A stretch of 64,000 nt of DNA from Actinokineospora xionganensis (GCF_014323725.1 NZ_JABVED010000003.1:372001-436000); one strand, 5' to 3'; positions 36,953-47,348 are shown, numbered from the stretch's first letter. Notes: generated by a model from the sequence alone, not told the origin. Made by a program: numbers and translations.

Positions 36953-37930
36953 TCAGCGGGACTGTTCGCGCCGCAGGCCTGTGCGTCGCCAGCTTCGCCT
37001 GCGGACCGGGCCCGCCACGCTCGGCTCCGGCGCCGGGGGCGCCGCCGCCTGCTGTCCGCCGTTGCGGCTGGGCAGCCGGACCGCGCGCTTGGCCGCCCCC
37101 GCGACCCGGTGCAGCGGTGGGCGCAGCCCGATCCGGCGCTGCGTGCCGTGTTCGCGCTTGATCGCCCGGCGTTCCTTCGACGGGACGTCCCAGGCCTCGG
37201 GGTGGTTGGCCAGCCAGTGCTTGCGGCGCACCGCGAACGGGATGTGGGCCAGGTACAGGACCAGGGCGATGGCCAGGGCGATCATCGGATAGGTGATCAC
37301 CGCGGCGGCGAGCAGACCCACGCCCACCAGCATCGGCGCCACCGCGCGCGGCGAGACCTTGACCGACTTCACCGACAGGGTCGGGATGCGGCTGATCAGC
37401 AGCACGGCGACGGCCACGGTCCACAGCGCGATGAACGGCCTGGACTGCCACCACACGTCCCGCGAGCCGTATTCGATGGTCAGCATCATCGGCAGCAGCG
37501 CGAGCAGACCGCCCGCGGGCGCCGGGACGCCGACGAAGAACTCCTTGGCGTACGGCGGTTGCTCGGTGTCGTCGAGCAGCGTGTTGAACCGGGCCAGGCG
37601 CAGGATCATGCACACCGCGAAGATCAGGGCGATGCCCCAGCCCAGGCGGTTGTCCTCGAACTTCCAGACGTAGATCACCAGCGCCGGTGCGACCCCGAAC
37701 GAGATGGCGTCGGCCAGCGAGTCCAGCTCGGCGCCCATCTTGCTGGTCGCGTCGAGCAGGCGGGCGATGCGGCCGTCGAGGCTGTCCAGGATCGCCGCGA
37801 CACCGATCGCGGCGATCACCGCGGCCCACTGGTCGCGCATGGCGAAGTGCACGGCCGAAAGGCCGGCGCACATCGCCAGGACAGTGATCGCGTTGGGCAG
37901 CAGGCGCACCCCGGGGGACGCGGGCGCCAT
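36953..37930 (-). CDS. pssA: CDP-diacylglycerol--serine O-phosphatidyltransferase
   Basis: Membrane enzyme making phosphatidylserine. The CDP-alcohol phosphotransferase signature DGRIAR-x8-G-x3-D-x3-D is present in the run DSLDGRIARLLDATSKMG and ELDSLADAISFG. About six to eight membrane segments. The 325 residues include a basic, Pro/Ala-rich C-terminal tail beyond the usual core. ATG 37930; it begins 3 bases after the psd stop, so psd-pssA form one unit for phosphatidylethanolamine. Confidence 0.93.
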   Translation of the reverse strand: MAPASPGVRLLPNAITVLAMCAGLSAVHFAMRDQWAAVIAAIGVAAILDSLDGRIARLLDATSKMGAELDSLADAISFGVAPALVIYVWKFEDNRLGWGIALIFAVCMILRLARFNTLLDDTEQPPYAKEFFVGVPAPAGGLLALLPMMLTIEYGSRDVWWQSRPFIALWTVAVAVLLISRIPTLSVKSVKVSPRAVAPMLVGVGLLAAAVITYPMIALAIALVLYLAHIPFAVRRKHWLANHPEAWDVPSKERRAIKREHGTQRRIGLRPPLHRVAGAAKRAVRLPSRNGGQQAAAPPAPEPSVAGPVRRRSWRRTGLRREQSR

Positions 37931-37933
37931 AGG

Positions 37934-38650
37934 TCAGCGCTCCGCGGACGGCAGCTCGGCCAGTACGGTCTCGCCGCCGATGGTCCGCTGACCGGCTTCG
38001 ACGAGCACCCGGCTGCCGGTGGGCACGTAGAGGTCCACACGGGAGCCGAAGCGGATGAGGCCGTACGTGGTGCCCGCGTTGACCTTGTCCCCGTCGGCGA
38101 CCTGGCAGATGATCCGCCGCGCGACAAGGCCTGCGATCTGCACGACGGCCAGGTCGTGGCCGTCGACGGTGCGGATGTGCAGGCTGTTGCGCTCGTTGAC
38201 CTCGCTGGCGGCGTCCAGGTCGGCGGAGAGGAACTCGCCGTCCTTGTGGATCGCCCGCACGACCTGGCCGGTCGCGGGGGAGCGCTGGACGTGCACGTCG
38301 AACACCGAGAGGAACACGCTGATCCGCAGCATCGGGTCGTCGCCCAGTTCGAGCTCGGCGGGCGGAACAGCCTCGATGACGTGGGAGACAGTGCCGTCGG
38401 CGGGCGCCACGGCGATCCCGGGCCGCTGCGGAGTGACCCGCTTCGGCTCACGGAAGAACCAGGCCAGCCACGCCGTGAACACGGCACTGAGCACACCGAC
38501 TCGACGCGAACGACGCCGAATCATCAGGGTCGCCGCAAGCGCGCCGAAGACAAACGGCCGACCACCCGGGTGGACCGGAGGGATGATGCTTTTGGTCAGC
38601 TCGACCGCGTGCTTGAAGGCATCGGACGGGGGCTGCGACGGGGCGGACAT
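37934..38650 (-). CDS. psd: Phosphatidylserine decarboxylase proenzyme
   Basis: Decarboxylates phosphatidylserine to phosphatidylethanolamine. 238 residues, the short actinobacterial form. Conserved parts: AWFFREPKR, VAPADGTVSHV, VFLSVFDVHVQRSP and the self-cleavage site IRFGSRVDLYVP, where the Gly-Ser bond is cut to leave the pyruvoyl cofactor. A membrane segment lies near 40-65. ATG 38650 follows a weak GGAACC site; a longer frame to 38785 is unlikely. Confidence 0.93.
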   Translation of the reverse strand: MSAPSQPPSDAFKHAVELTKSIIPPVHPGGRPFVFGALAATLMIRRRSRRVGVLSAVFTAWLAWFFREPKRVTPQRPGIAVAPADGTVSHVIEAVPPAELELGDDPMLRISVFLSVFDVHVQRSPATGQVVRAIHKDGEFLSADLDAASEVNERNSLHIRTVDGHDLAVVQIAGLVARRIICQVADGDKVNAGTTYGLIRFGSRVDLYVPTGSRVLVEAGQRTIGGETVLAELPSAER

Positions 38651-39131
38651 CAGGTGGCTGGTTCCTCGCGACTCGGCCGGATTTGCCCACACGCTACGCC
38701 AACAGTCGTATCGACCGAGATCTGACCGGCATCGAAACACGGGGCACCCGACCAGTGCCGTGCACCCCCCGACGGCGCACGGCACCGATCGGATGCCCCG
38801 TTGCGGAGCGAAACCATTCTACGCGCCCACACCTGACCGATCAATTCGACTGGTGAGCAGACGGTTACTTGCAGTGGCGATCTTACCCAAGCCGCCCCAG
38901 GCTGCCTCACGTGCTCCCAGTCGCCACGCGATCGCTGCGCGACCCTTGACAGCGATGATCGAGAATTAAAAGCGGCCAGGACGAGGGGCAGGGGGAAGCG
39001 CAGAGGCGAAGAGCCGTCCCTGAAGGTGACCCGTCCGGAGTTCAAGGGCAACGAGCTGTCCCTGAAAGTGACCCCGGTGAGCGGTAAAGGGAGAAGGTGC
39101 GCTTGTCCGGTGCGGGTGTGGCCGTGATCGG
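38651..39131. other. 481-base non-coding stretch between psd and moeA
   Basis: No supported gene on either strand. It holds the psd promoter region (near 38660-38800), a consensus TTGACA hexamer at 38946-38951 facing right with a poor TAAAAG -10 candidate 15 bases on, and the 21-nt repeat array at 39011-39094. The rightward promoter-like sequence would read into the array and then antisense into moeA. Confidence 0.6.
39011..39094. repeat. Direct array with 21-nt periodicity
   Basis: Four consecutive 21-nt blocks. Blocks 1 (39011) and 3 (39053) are near-identical, GAGCCGTCCCTGAAGGTGAC and GAGCTGTCCCTGAAAGTGAC. Block 2 contains GGAGTTCAAGG, like the core of the inverted elements. There is no inverted half here. 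The shared 21-nt period links it to the elements at 5422, 32130 and 61250. Confidence 0.6.
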
Positions 39132-40328
39132 TTAATCGAGCAAGATCAGGTCTACCTCGTCGCCCGCTTTGACCTGTTCGACGCCAACCGGGATTTCGAT
39201 CAAACAGTTCGATGCCGCGAAAGCGGACAGTAGGTGTGAACCAGGGCCGCCGACTGGCATTACCTCCACCATCCCGTCATCGTGCCGCGCCCGTCGGTAT
39301 TGGGTCTTGGTTCCTGGTGACGACATGTCTTCCGTTGCCCTCGCCTGTGCGCGGGGACGGTCGACGTTCCGGTGTCCCAGCGCTCCTAGCAACGCCGGGC
39401 GGACGAAAAGTTCGAACGACAGGGCGGCGCTCACCGGGTTGCCGGGCAGGGTCAGTACCGGGAGGCCGAGGAAGGTGCCGAAGCCCTGGGGGCCGCCCGG
39501 CTGCATCGCGACCCGCACGAATTCGACGCCGTGGCCGGTGAGGGCGTCCTTGACCACCTCGTACGCGCCTGCGCTCACGCCGCCTGAGGTGATCAGGAGG
39601 TCTGCTCCTGGGGCGTGTTCGGCGACCACCGCGCGAAACTTGTCCACGTCGTCGGGGACGAATCGCAGGACGGTGGCGCTTCCGCCGATCTCCTCGACGG
39701 CCGCCGCGATGAGGACGCTGTTGGACTCGTAGATGTGGCCCGGGGGCAGTGGCTCGCCTGCCGCAACCAGTTCTGAGCCCGTCGAGAGGACCATGACACG
39801 TGGGGGCCTTCTGACCGGGAGCGTGCCCTGGCCGACCGCCGCCGCCAGGCCCAGCTGTGGTGGGCCGAGGACCGTGCCCGCGTGCAGGACCGTGACGCCT
39901 TCCACCACGTCCTCGCCCGTTCGCCGCAGGTGCTTGCCCGCGGGGACCGATGCGGTGATGTGCACGGTCTCGGTTCCGGCGTCGGTCAGTTCGACCTGCA
40001 CGACCGCGTCCGCGCCCGGGGGCAGCGGTGCGCCGGTCATGATCCGGTGGGCCGTCCCCGGCTCCAGTGGCTGGACGTCGGTGCGGCCTGCCGGGATGTC
40101 GTCCGCGACCGGCAGCGTGACCGGAGCGGACGCGACGTCCTCAGCGCGGACCGCGTAGCCGTCCATGGCGGAGTTGTCGAACGGCGGCAGCGACACCCCG
40201 GCCACCACGTCCTCGGCCAGGACGAGGCCCAGGCAGTCGGCCAGCGGGAGGGACACGACGGGCAGCGGCGGCAGGAGCGCGGCGACGGTGTCGCGGTACT
40301 CCTGGGCCGTGTAGGTGCGTTTCGCCAC
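39132..40328 (-). CDS. moeA: Molybdopterin molybdenumtransferase
   Basis: Inserts molybdate into adenylylated molybdopterin. 398 residues: PPFDNSAMDGYAVR, AHRIMTGAPLPPGADAVVQVE, VMVLSTGSELVAAGEPL, DLLITSGGVSAGAYEVVKDAL, LPGNPVSAALSFELFVRPAL, and a C-terminal domain ending in an acidic strand. GTG 40328 has AAGGA 7 bases upstream; the longer frame to 40388 has none. In the M. tuberculosis order this is moeA2 (Rv0438c). No other molybdopterin genes are in the window. Confidence 0.94.
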   Translation of the reverse strand: MAKRTYTAQEYRDTVAALLPPLPVVSLPLADCLGLVLAEDVVAGVSLPPFDNSAMDGYAVRAEDVASAPVTLPVADDIPAGRTDVQPLEPGTAHRIMTGAPLPPGADAVVQVELTDAGTETVHITASVPAGKHLRRTGEDVVEGVTVLHAGTVLGPPQLGLAAAVGQGTLPVRRPPRVMVLSTGSELVAAGEPLPPGHIYESNSVLIAAAVEEIGGSATVLRFVPDDVDKFRAVVAEHAPGADLLITSGGVSAGAYEVVKDALTGHGVEFVRVAMQPGGPQGFGTFLGLPVLTLPGNPVSAALSFELFVRPALLGALGHRNVDRPRAQARATEDMSSPGTKTQYRRARHDDGMVEVMPVGGPGSHLLSAFAASNCLIEIPVGVEQVKAGDEVDLILLD

Positions 40329-40483
40329 CCGCCCATCCTTCCCTATCGTCGGCGGCGTTCGAGTACCGTCGCGCCGACGGACAGTCACCTAAGGGGACCG
40401 TGACGGCGCCTGACCACGGTCACCGCCAATCCGCGCCTGCTCCCCGACAGGTGACCGACGCCAGAATTTCGGGGAGGCGCGCA

Positions 40484-41113
40484 GTGCAAGTACGGACACG
40501 GCACACGCCGGCCTTTGGGGTGGCACGGCTCATGTTGGCGCCAGGCGAAGCGGTTCAGGCCGACTACTCGGCGCTGCTGGCCACCAGTTTCGGGGTGCTC
40601 GTCGATCAGCGTCGTGGGGGCGGTCGTTCCAAGGGCAGACCCACGGTCTTCACCGCTCCCGCCGAGGGCGGCTGGGTCGACGTCGCACCCGGCCTGCCCG
40701 GCGAGGTCTACGCGCTCGACCTCGACGGCACAGCGGGCTGGTGCGTCGCCCGCGGCGTCGGGCTCGCCGTGGCCAGCACCCTGCGGGTCGACCCGAGCTG
40801 GCCCAACTTCCACACCCTCTTCGGCGCCGAGCACGGCTTCCTGGAGCACGTCAGCGGCGTCGGCACGATCGTCCTCGCCGTCTGCGGCGCCCTCGACGTG
40901 GCCACCTTGGAGCCGGGTGAGGCGATCACGGTCGGCCCCGCGAGCGTGTTGGCCTACAGCGACGGCACCCAGACCAGGCTGCGCGCGGTGAGCCAGTCCG
41001 GCCCGCAGTCGGTCCGCACCGGCGAGGGCCTGATGCTCGACTTCGCAGGGCCCGGCCGCCTCCTGACCCAGACCAGGACCCCCCGGGCGATGGCGGGCTG
41101 GCTCGCCCGCTGA
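40484..41113 (+). CDS. AIM24-family protein
   Basis: 209-residue all-beta protein of the AIM24/TIGR00266 type: RHTPAFGVARLMLAPGEAV, GEVYALDLDGTAGWCVARG, FLEHVSGVGTIVLAVCGAL, LEPGEAITVGPASVLAYSD. Function is not established. GTG 40484 is preceded by GGGGAGG at 6 bases and fits the domain edge, so the frame extension back to 40400 is not used. Divergent from moeA. Confidence 0.8.
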   Translation: MQVRTRHTPAFGVARLMLAPGEAVQADYSALLATSFGVLVDQRRGGGRSKGRPTVFTAPAEGGWVDVAPGLPGEVYALDLDGTAGWCVARGVGLAVASTLRVDPSWPNFHTLFGAEHGFLEHVSGVGTIVLAVCGALDVATLEPGEAITVGPASVLAYSDGTQTRLRAVSQSGPQSVRTGEGLMLDFAGPGRLLTQTRTPRAMAGWLAR

Positions 41114-41168
41114 ATCGATCTCACGGAACCGGACGCGGCCGTCACAACGCCCACGTTAGGCTCCAGGC

Positions 41169-42398
41169 GTGTCGGAGGACCTTACTGGGCGTCGCCTGGG
41201 GCATTACCGCATCGACGGAGTGCTCGGCAAAGGCGGAATGAGCGTGATGTATCGCGCCACCGACGTCAGACTCGGGCGCAAGGTCGCGCTCAAGGTCATC
41301 GCCGAACACCTCACCGAGGACCCCGAGTTCCGTGAGCGGTTCGTCGACGAGGCCCGCAACACCTCGGCCATCGACCACTCCAACGTCGTGCCGCTCTACG
41401 ACTTCGGTGAGGTCGACGGGCTGCTCTACATCGCGATGCGGCTCGTCGAGGGCGCCGACATGGCGAGCCTGGTCAAGGACGGCCCGATGGCCCCGCAGCG
41501 GGCGATCAGCCTGCTCAGCCAGGTCGCCGAGGCCCTCGACAACCTGCACGAACGCGGCCTCGTGCACCTGGACGTGAAGCCGGCCAACGTGCTGGTCACC
41601 TCGCGCGAGTCGGCCACCGAGCACGTCTACGTCGCCGACTTCGGCCTGACCCGGCGCGGCGCCACCGGCCACCGCACCCGCGGCGGCGACTTCCTCGGCT
41701 CGCCGACCTACGCCGCGCCCGAGCACCTGCGCGGCGAGCCGGTCGACGGCCGCACCGACGCGTACTCGCTGGCCTGTGTCCTGTTCGCCTGCCTCAGCGG
41801 CCGCCCGCCCTTCCAGGGGCAGGTGTCCGAGGTCATCCAGGGCCACCTCAACCGCGAGGCCCCCAGGCTGACCGACTTCGCCCCCGGCCTGCCGCCCGCG
41901 ATCGACGATGTCGTGCGGCGCGGCATGTCCAAGCAGCCGGGTCAGCGCTATGCCAGTTGCCGTGAGCTGATCGCCGCCGCCCGCCAGGCGCTGTCCGCAC
42001 CGCCGCGGCAGGCGCCGCAGCAGCAACGGCCCGTGCAACAGCAGACGTTCCAGCAGTTCCCGACCCCGCCGCGGCAGGCGCCGTCGGCCTCCCATGCCGA
42101 GCCGGTGCGGCTGCGCCCACCGGTCCCGGCGGGGGCGGCGGCCTTCGGCAAGGAGCGCGGCGGCAACCGCTGGGTCGCTCCGGTGCTGGTCGGGCTGGTG
42201 GCGATCGGCCTGATCGTCGGGGCCATCGTGTTCCTCTCGCCGAAGGAAGGCGAACCCGGAGGCGGTGGCGGCACGTCCACGACCGGTCCGTCGATCCCGG
42301 TCGGGTCGGACGAGTCCACCGGGTCGTCGGGCAGCTCGAAGCCGACTACCCGCAAGACGCTGCCGTCCATCTCACTTGTGGCGCCGCCCTCCAACTGA
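41169..42398 (+). CDS. Membrane-anchored PknB-type Ser/Thr protein kinase, non-RD type
   Basis: 409 residues. Kinase domain about 10-270: glycine loop LGKGGMSVMYRA, VALKVI lysine, catalytic loop HLDVKPANVL, DFGLTR, GSPTYAAPEHLRGEP and DAYSLACVLFACLSGRPPF. The residue before the catalytic Asp is Leu, so this is not an RD kinase and activation-loop control may differ. A Gln/Pro-rich juxtamembrane linker leads to one membrane helix (WVAPVLVGLVAIGLIVGAIVFL) and a short Gly/Ser/Thr-rich outside tail without PASTA domains. GTG 41169. Confidence 0.9.
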   Translation: MSEDLTGRRLGHYRIDGVLGKGGMSVMYRATDVRLGRKVALKVIAEHLTEDPEFRERFVDEARNTSAIDHSNVVPLYDFGEVDGLLYIAMRLVEGADMASLVKDGPMAPQRAISLLSQVAEALDNLHERGLVHLDVKPANVLVTSRESATEHVYVADFGLTRRGATGHRTRGGDFLGSPTYAAPEHLRGEPVDGRTDAYSLACVLFACLSGRPPFQGQVSEVIQGHLNREAPRLTDFAPGLPPAIDDVVRRGMSKQPGQRYASCRELIAAARQALSAPPRQAPQQQRPVQQQTFQQFPTPPRQAPSASHAEPVRLRPPVPAGAAAFGKERGGNRWVAPVLVGLVAIGLIVGAIVFLSPKEGEPGGGGGTSTTGPSIPVGSDESTGSSGSSKPTTRKTLPSISLVAPPSN

Positions 42399-42407
42399 GG
42401 GTCGTTT

Positions 42408-42434
42408 CTTGCACTCGACGCCCTAGAGTGCTAA
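42408..42434 (+). promoter_or_regulatory. CIRCE operator, distal copy
   Basis: CTTGCACTC-N9-GAGTGCTAA: the GCACTC/GAGTGC arms with 9-bp spacer match the HrcA-binding CIRCE element; the outer two bases of the left arm differ from consensus TTAGCACTC. Confidence 0.85.
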
Positions 42435-42441
42435 AACCGAC

Positions 42442-42468
42442 TTAGCACTCGGCCTCTCCGAGTGCCAA
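42442..42468 (+). promoter_or_regulatory. CIRCE operator, proximal copy
   Basis: TTAGCACTC-GGCCTCTCC-GAGTGCCAA differs from the consensus in one right-arm base. It lies 34 bp after the first copy and 99 bases before groEL, so HrcA likely represses this gene at normal temperature. Confidence 0.93.
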
Positions 42469-42483
42469 AGGTCGGGACGGTGA

Positions 42484-44190
<1,707 letters not shown>

Positions 44191-44211
44191 GTCCAGTCCA
44201 ACCTGCTTGAC

Positions 44212-44248
44212 CACGAAGGCCCGATCCGCACCGGATCGGGCCTTCGTG
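44212..44248 (+). terminator. Strong terminator after groEL
   Basis: A perfect 17-bp stem, CACGAAGGCCCGATCCG against CGGATCGGGCCTTCGTG, with a CAC loop, 21 bases past the stop. Confidence 0.9.
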
Positions 44249-44323
44249 CCATTGAGGTGAGATCGCGACCGGCAGGCTCCCGTGTGGGAGACCGGCCTGG
44301 TGTCAACTCTGGAGGTGAGGGCA

Positions 44324-44905
44324 ATGTCCGCGGCTATCGACCACGGGATGATGGGCCCCTACACCGTTGAGGACTGGTTGGCGATGGATCCGCCAATAGA
44401 CGGGTCACGCCTCGAACTGCTCTGGGGACATCTGCACATGCGCCCTGCCCCGGCTGGCCAACACCAGACTGCCGCGGTCAATTTGCTCTTCATTGTGAAG
44501 CAAGCACTCCGGGCCGCGGATCGATCTGACCTGTTTGTCGCCAATGCGGTCAACGTGCGCATCTCCACGGCGTGGCGGACCGCGTTGATCCCGGATGTCG
44601 TTGTCCTGACGAGGAAGCCGGTCGGCGTCAGCTTCGATGCGGAAGAGTTGGTGCTCGCCGTGGAGATCTGGTCGCCCGGTAATCGCCGGGTAGAGCGGGA
44701 GACCAAGATGGCGGCTTATGCTGCGGCAGGCGTGCCATTCCTGTGGACCATTGACCAGGGTGACGAGCTGCGCGGGTGGTCGCTGGTGGCCTACCGGCTG
44801 GCAGAGGGCCGCTACGTCGAGGAGAACACGATCCAGGCGTACAAGCCTGCCACCATCACAGCGTCGCCGGTATCTATCAAGTTGGATCTGAACGAGCTCG
44901 ACTAG
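44324..44905 (+). CDS. Uma2-family (DUF820) nuclease-like protein
   Basis: 193-residue protein of the PD-(D/E)xK-like Uma2 family: YTVEDWLAMDPPIDGSRLELLWGHLH, ALIPDVVVLTRK with the Asp, ELVLAVEIWSPGNRRVERETK with the ExW/K residues, and AGVPFLWTID. The family is very common in actinomycetes and its real substrate is unknown. The start is ATG 44324, with GGAGGTGAGG just upstream. Confidence 0.88.
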   Translation: MSAAIDHGMMGPYTVEDWLAMDPPIDGSRLELLWGHLHMRPAPAGQHQTAAVNLLFIVKQALRAADRSDLFVANAVNVRISTAWRTALIPDVVVLTRKPVGVSFDAEELVLAVEIWSPGNRRVERETKMAAYAAAGVPFLWTIDQGDELRGWSLVAYRLAEGRYVEENTIQAYKPATITASPVSIKLDLNELD

Positions 44906-44918
44906 TGATCGTGTGCCG

Positions 44919-45860
44919 TCAGCCGAGCCTGTTCACTCGCGCCAGGCGGGTGTGCCAGCGGGTCTCGATCTCGTCGGTGACGTGCGGCATGGCGTCGGGG
45001 ATCGGTGGGCTGGTCGGGACCGCGAGGTAGCCGTCGGTCGGGCGTAGCGGGTGCGTGGTGACGTCGGCGGTGAGCAGGGACAGGGTGGCCAGGCCGCACG
45101 CGTGGTTCAGTTCCGGCAGGGCCGCGGCCAGGGCGATGCCTGCCGCGAGGCCGACGCTGGTCTCCAGGGCCGATGACACCACGCACGGCAGGCCGCACGC
45201 CTCCGCCACCGCGAGCGCGCGTCGGACGCCGCCCAGCGGGGCGACCTTCAACACCGCGATGTCCGCGGCCCCCGCCACCGCGACCCGCATCGGGTCTTCG
45301 GCGCGGCGGATGGACTCGTCGGCGGCGATGGGAACGTTCACCCGTTTCCGGACCGCGGCCAGTTCCTCGATCGTCTTCGACGGCTGCTCCACGTACTCCA
45401 AGCCGCCCGCCGCCTTGTCCAGCTCACGGATCGCCTTGACCGCCGTGTCGACGTCCCACGCGCCGTTCGCGTCGATCCTGATCAGGCCTCCCGAGCCCAG
45501 GGCGTCGCGGACCGCCATGAGACGGTCGCAGTCGTCGGACAGGGACGAGCCCGGGTCGGCGACCTTGACCTTCGCGGTCCGGCAGCCCGATCCGGCGACG
45601 ATCTCGGCGGCGCGTTCGGGGGAGACGACGGGGACCGTGCAGTTCACAGGGATCCGGTCGCGGACCGGCGCGGGCCAGCCCAGGTCGGCGGCTTCCCGGG
45701 CGCTCGCGAGCCAGGGGGCGGACTCGGCGTCGTCGTAGTCCCAGAACGGGCAGAACTCGCCCCACCCGGCGGGACCGCGCAGGAGCATCCCCTCGCGAAC
45801 CGTGATGCCGCGGAACTTCGTCCGCATCGGAATCGCGTACACCCGCACGTCGTCAGCCAC
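44919..45860 (-). CDS. menC: o-Succinylbenzoate synthase
   Basis: Enolase-superfamily dehydratase of menaquinone synthesis. 313 residues: catalytic lysine in TAKVKVADP, metal ligands in IRIDANGAWD, EYVEQP and IAADESI, second lysine in IAVLKVAPLGG. GTG 45860. Other men genes are not in the window. Divergent from the LigD-polymerase-like gene 32 bases away. Confidence 0.92.
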   Translation of the reverse strand: MADDVRVYAIPMRTKFRGITVREGMLLRGPAGWGEFCPFWDYDDAESAPWLASAREAADLGWPAPVRDRIPVNCTVPVVSPERAAEIVAGSGCRTAKVKVADPGSSLSDDCDRLMAVRDALGSGGLIRIDANGAWDVDTAVKAIRELDKAAGGLEYVEQPSKTIEELAAVRKRVNVPIAADESIRRAEDPMRVAVAGAADIAVLKVAPLGGVRRALAVAEACGLPCVVSSALETSVGLAAGIALAAALPELNHACGLATLSLLTADVTTHPLRPTDGYLAVPTSPPIPDAMPHVTDEIETRWHTRLARVNRLG

Positions 45861-45892
45861 CGGATCATCCTGGCACGCGCTAGCTTGCCTTC

Positions 45893-46843
45893 ATGGCAAC
45901 CAAGTCGCCCGCCGTGGAGCTTGAGGTCGGTCACCGGACGGTCCGGGTCAGCAACCCCGACCGGGTGTACTTCCCGGCCCGGGGTGAGACGAAGCTCGAC
46001 CTGGTCAATTACTACCTCTCCGTCGGCGACGGCATCGTCCGCGCCCTCCGCGAGCGCCCGTGCATGCTGCACCGCTTCCCCGAGGGCGTCGCGGGGGAGA
46101 AGGTCCACCAGAAGCGGGTGCCGCATGGCGCGCCACCGTGGTTGGAGACCGTCCGGGTGGAGTTTCCCCGCTACAACCGCCACGCCTACGAGCTGTGCGT
46201 GACAGAGGTGGCGAGCGTCATCTGGGCCGTGCAGATGTCGACGGTCGAGTTCCACCCGTGGAACTCCCGCCGCGCCGACACCGAGAAGCCCGACGAGTGG
46301 CGGATCGACCTCGACCCCGGCCCGGAGTGCGACTACGCCACGGTCCGCCGCGTCGCCCACGTCGCCCACGAGGTCCTCGACGATCTTGGCGCGGTGGGCT
46401 GGCCCAAGACCTCAGGCGGCAAGGGCCTGCACATCTACGTGCGGATCGAGCCGAACTGGGGTTTCCAGGACGTCCGCCGCGCGGCGCTGGCGTTCGCCCA
46501 CGAGGTCGAGCGGCGCGCGCCCGACGACGTGACGACCACCTGGTGGCGCAAGGACCGCGACCCAGCCCAGCTGTTCGTCGACTACAACCAGAACGCCCGC
46601 GACCACACCATCGCGTCGGCCTACTCGGTGCGCGGCGTGCCGGAGGCCAGGGTGTCGGCCCCGATCGCCTGGAATGAGATTGACGACGCCGAGCCGGGTG
46701 ACTTCACTATCGCCACGATGCCCGCACGGTTCGCCGAGCTGGGCGATCTGCACGAGGGCATTGACGACGCCGTCTTCGCCATCGACGAACTGCTGGAGTG
46801 GGCCGACCGCGACGGCGTCGACCCGGGGGAAACCGATGACTGA
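45893..46843 (+). CDS. LigD-type polymerase domain protein (AEP primase-polymerase)
   Basis: 316-residue stand-alone PolDom like the polymerase part of bacterial NHEJ ligase D. NPDRVYFP at the start, MLHRFPEGV, WIDLDPGP-type metal Asp pair as RIDLDPGPECD, SGGKGLHIYV, and the third Asp in LFVDYNQNAR. It fills gaps with ribonucleotides during end joining (family knowledge). No ligase or nuclease domain is fused. ATG 45893. Its last 8 bases overlap the NADAR gene. Confidence 0.92.
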   Translation: MATKSPAVELEVGHRTVRVSNPDRVYFPARGETKLDLVNYYLSVGDGIVRALRERPCMLHRFPEGVAGEKVHQKRVPHGAPPWLETVRVEFPRYNRHAYELCVTEVASVIWAVQMSTVEFHPWNSRRADTEKPDEWRIDLDPGPECDYATVRRVAHVAHEVLDDLGAVGWPKTSGGKGLHIYVRIEPNWGFQDVRRAALAFAHEVERRAPDDVTTTWWRKDRDPAQLFVDYNQNARDHTIASAYSVRGVPEARVSAPIAWNEIDDAEPGDFTIATMPARFAELGDLHEGIDDAVFAIDELLEWADRDGVDPGETDD

Positions 46844-47333
46844 GTACCTGTTCTTCTGGGGCCACCGCCCGCTGCCCGACGGCCGCATCGGCAAGCCGTG
46901 CCTGAGCCAGTGGTGGCCGGCGGAGTTCACCCTCGACGGTGAGGTCTACCCCACTGCCGAGCACTTCATGATGGTCGGCAAGGCCCGCCTCTTCGGCGAC
47001 GACCAGATCGCCGCGAAGATCTTCGACGCCCCGACCCCCGACGCCGCCAAGAGTCTGGGCCGCAAGGTCAAAGGCTTCGACGACAAACTCTGGACCGAAC
47101 ACCGCTACGACATCGTCGTGCGTGGCACGGAGGCCAAGTTCAGCCAGAACCCGCAGCTGCACGGCTACCTGGTCGGCACCGGAAACGCCCTGATCGTCGA
47201 GGCCAGCCCGGTCGACCCGATCTGGGGTATCGGCCTGGCCGCCGACAGTCCCGACGCGCGCCACCCGCGGCGTTGGCGGGGCCTCAACCTCCTCGGCAAG
47301 GCCCTGATGGAAGTGCGCGACCGCCTGCGTTGA
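46836..47333 (+). CDS. NADAR-domain protein (YbiA-like)
   Basis: 165 residues with the NADAR pattern: FFWGHRP, CLSQWWPAEFTLDGEVYPTAEHFMM, KARLFGDDQIAAKI, VKGFDDKLWTEHRYDIV, GIGLAADSPDARHPRRWRGLN. Family members act on N-glycosidic bonds of ribosyl compounds, including riboflavin intermediates and ADP-ribosylated targets (family knowledge). ATG 46836 has GGGGGAAA upstream and overlaps the polymerase gene by 8 bases, so the two are coupled. Confidence 0.9.
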   Translation: MTEYLFFWGHRPLPDGRIGKPCLSQWWPAEFTLDGEVYPTAEHFMMVGKARLFGDDQIAAKIFDAPTPDAAKSLGRKVKGFDDKLWTEHRYDIVVRGTEAKFSQNPQLHGYLVGTGNALIVEASPVDPIWGIGLAADSPDARHPRRWRGLNLLGKALMEVRDRLR

Positions 47334-47348
47334 GGAACGCTCGGGACC

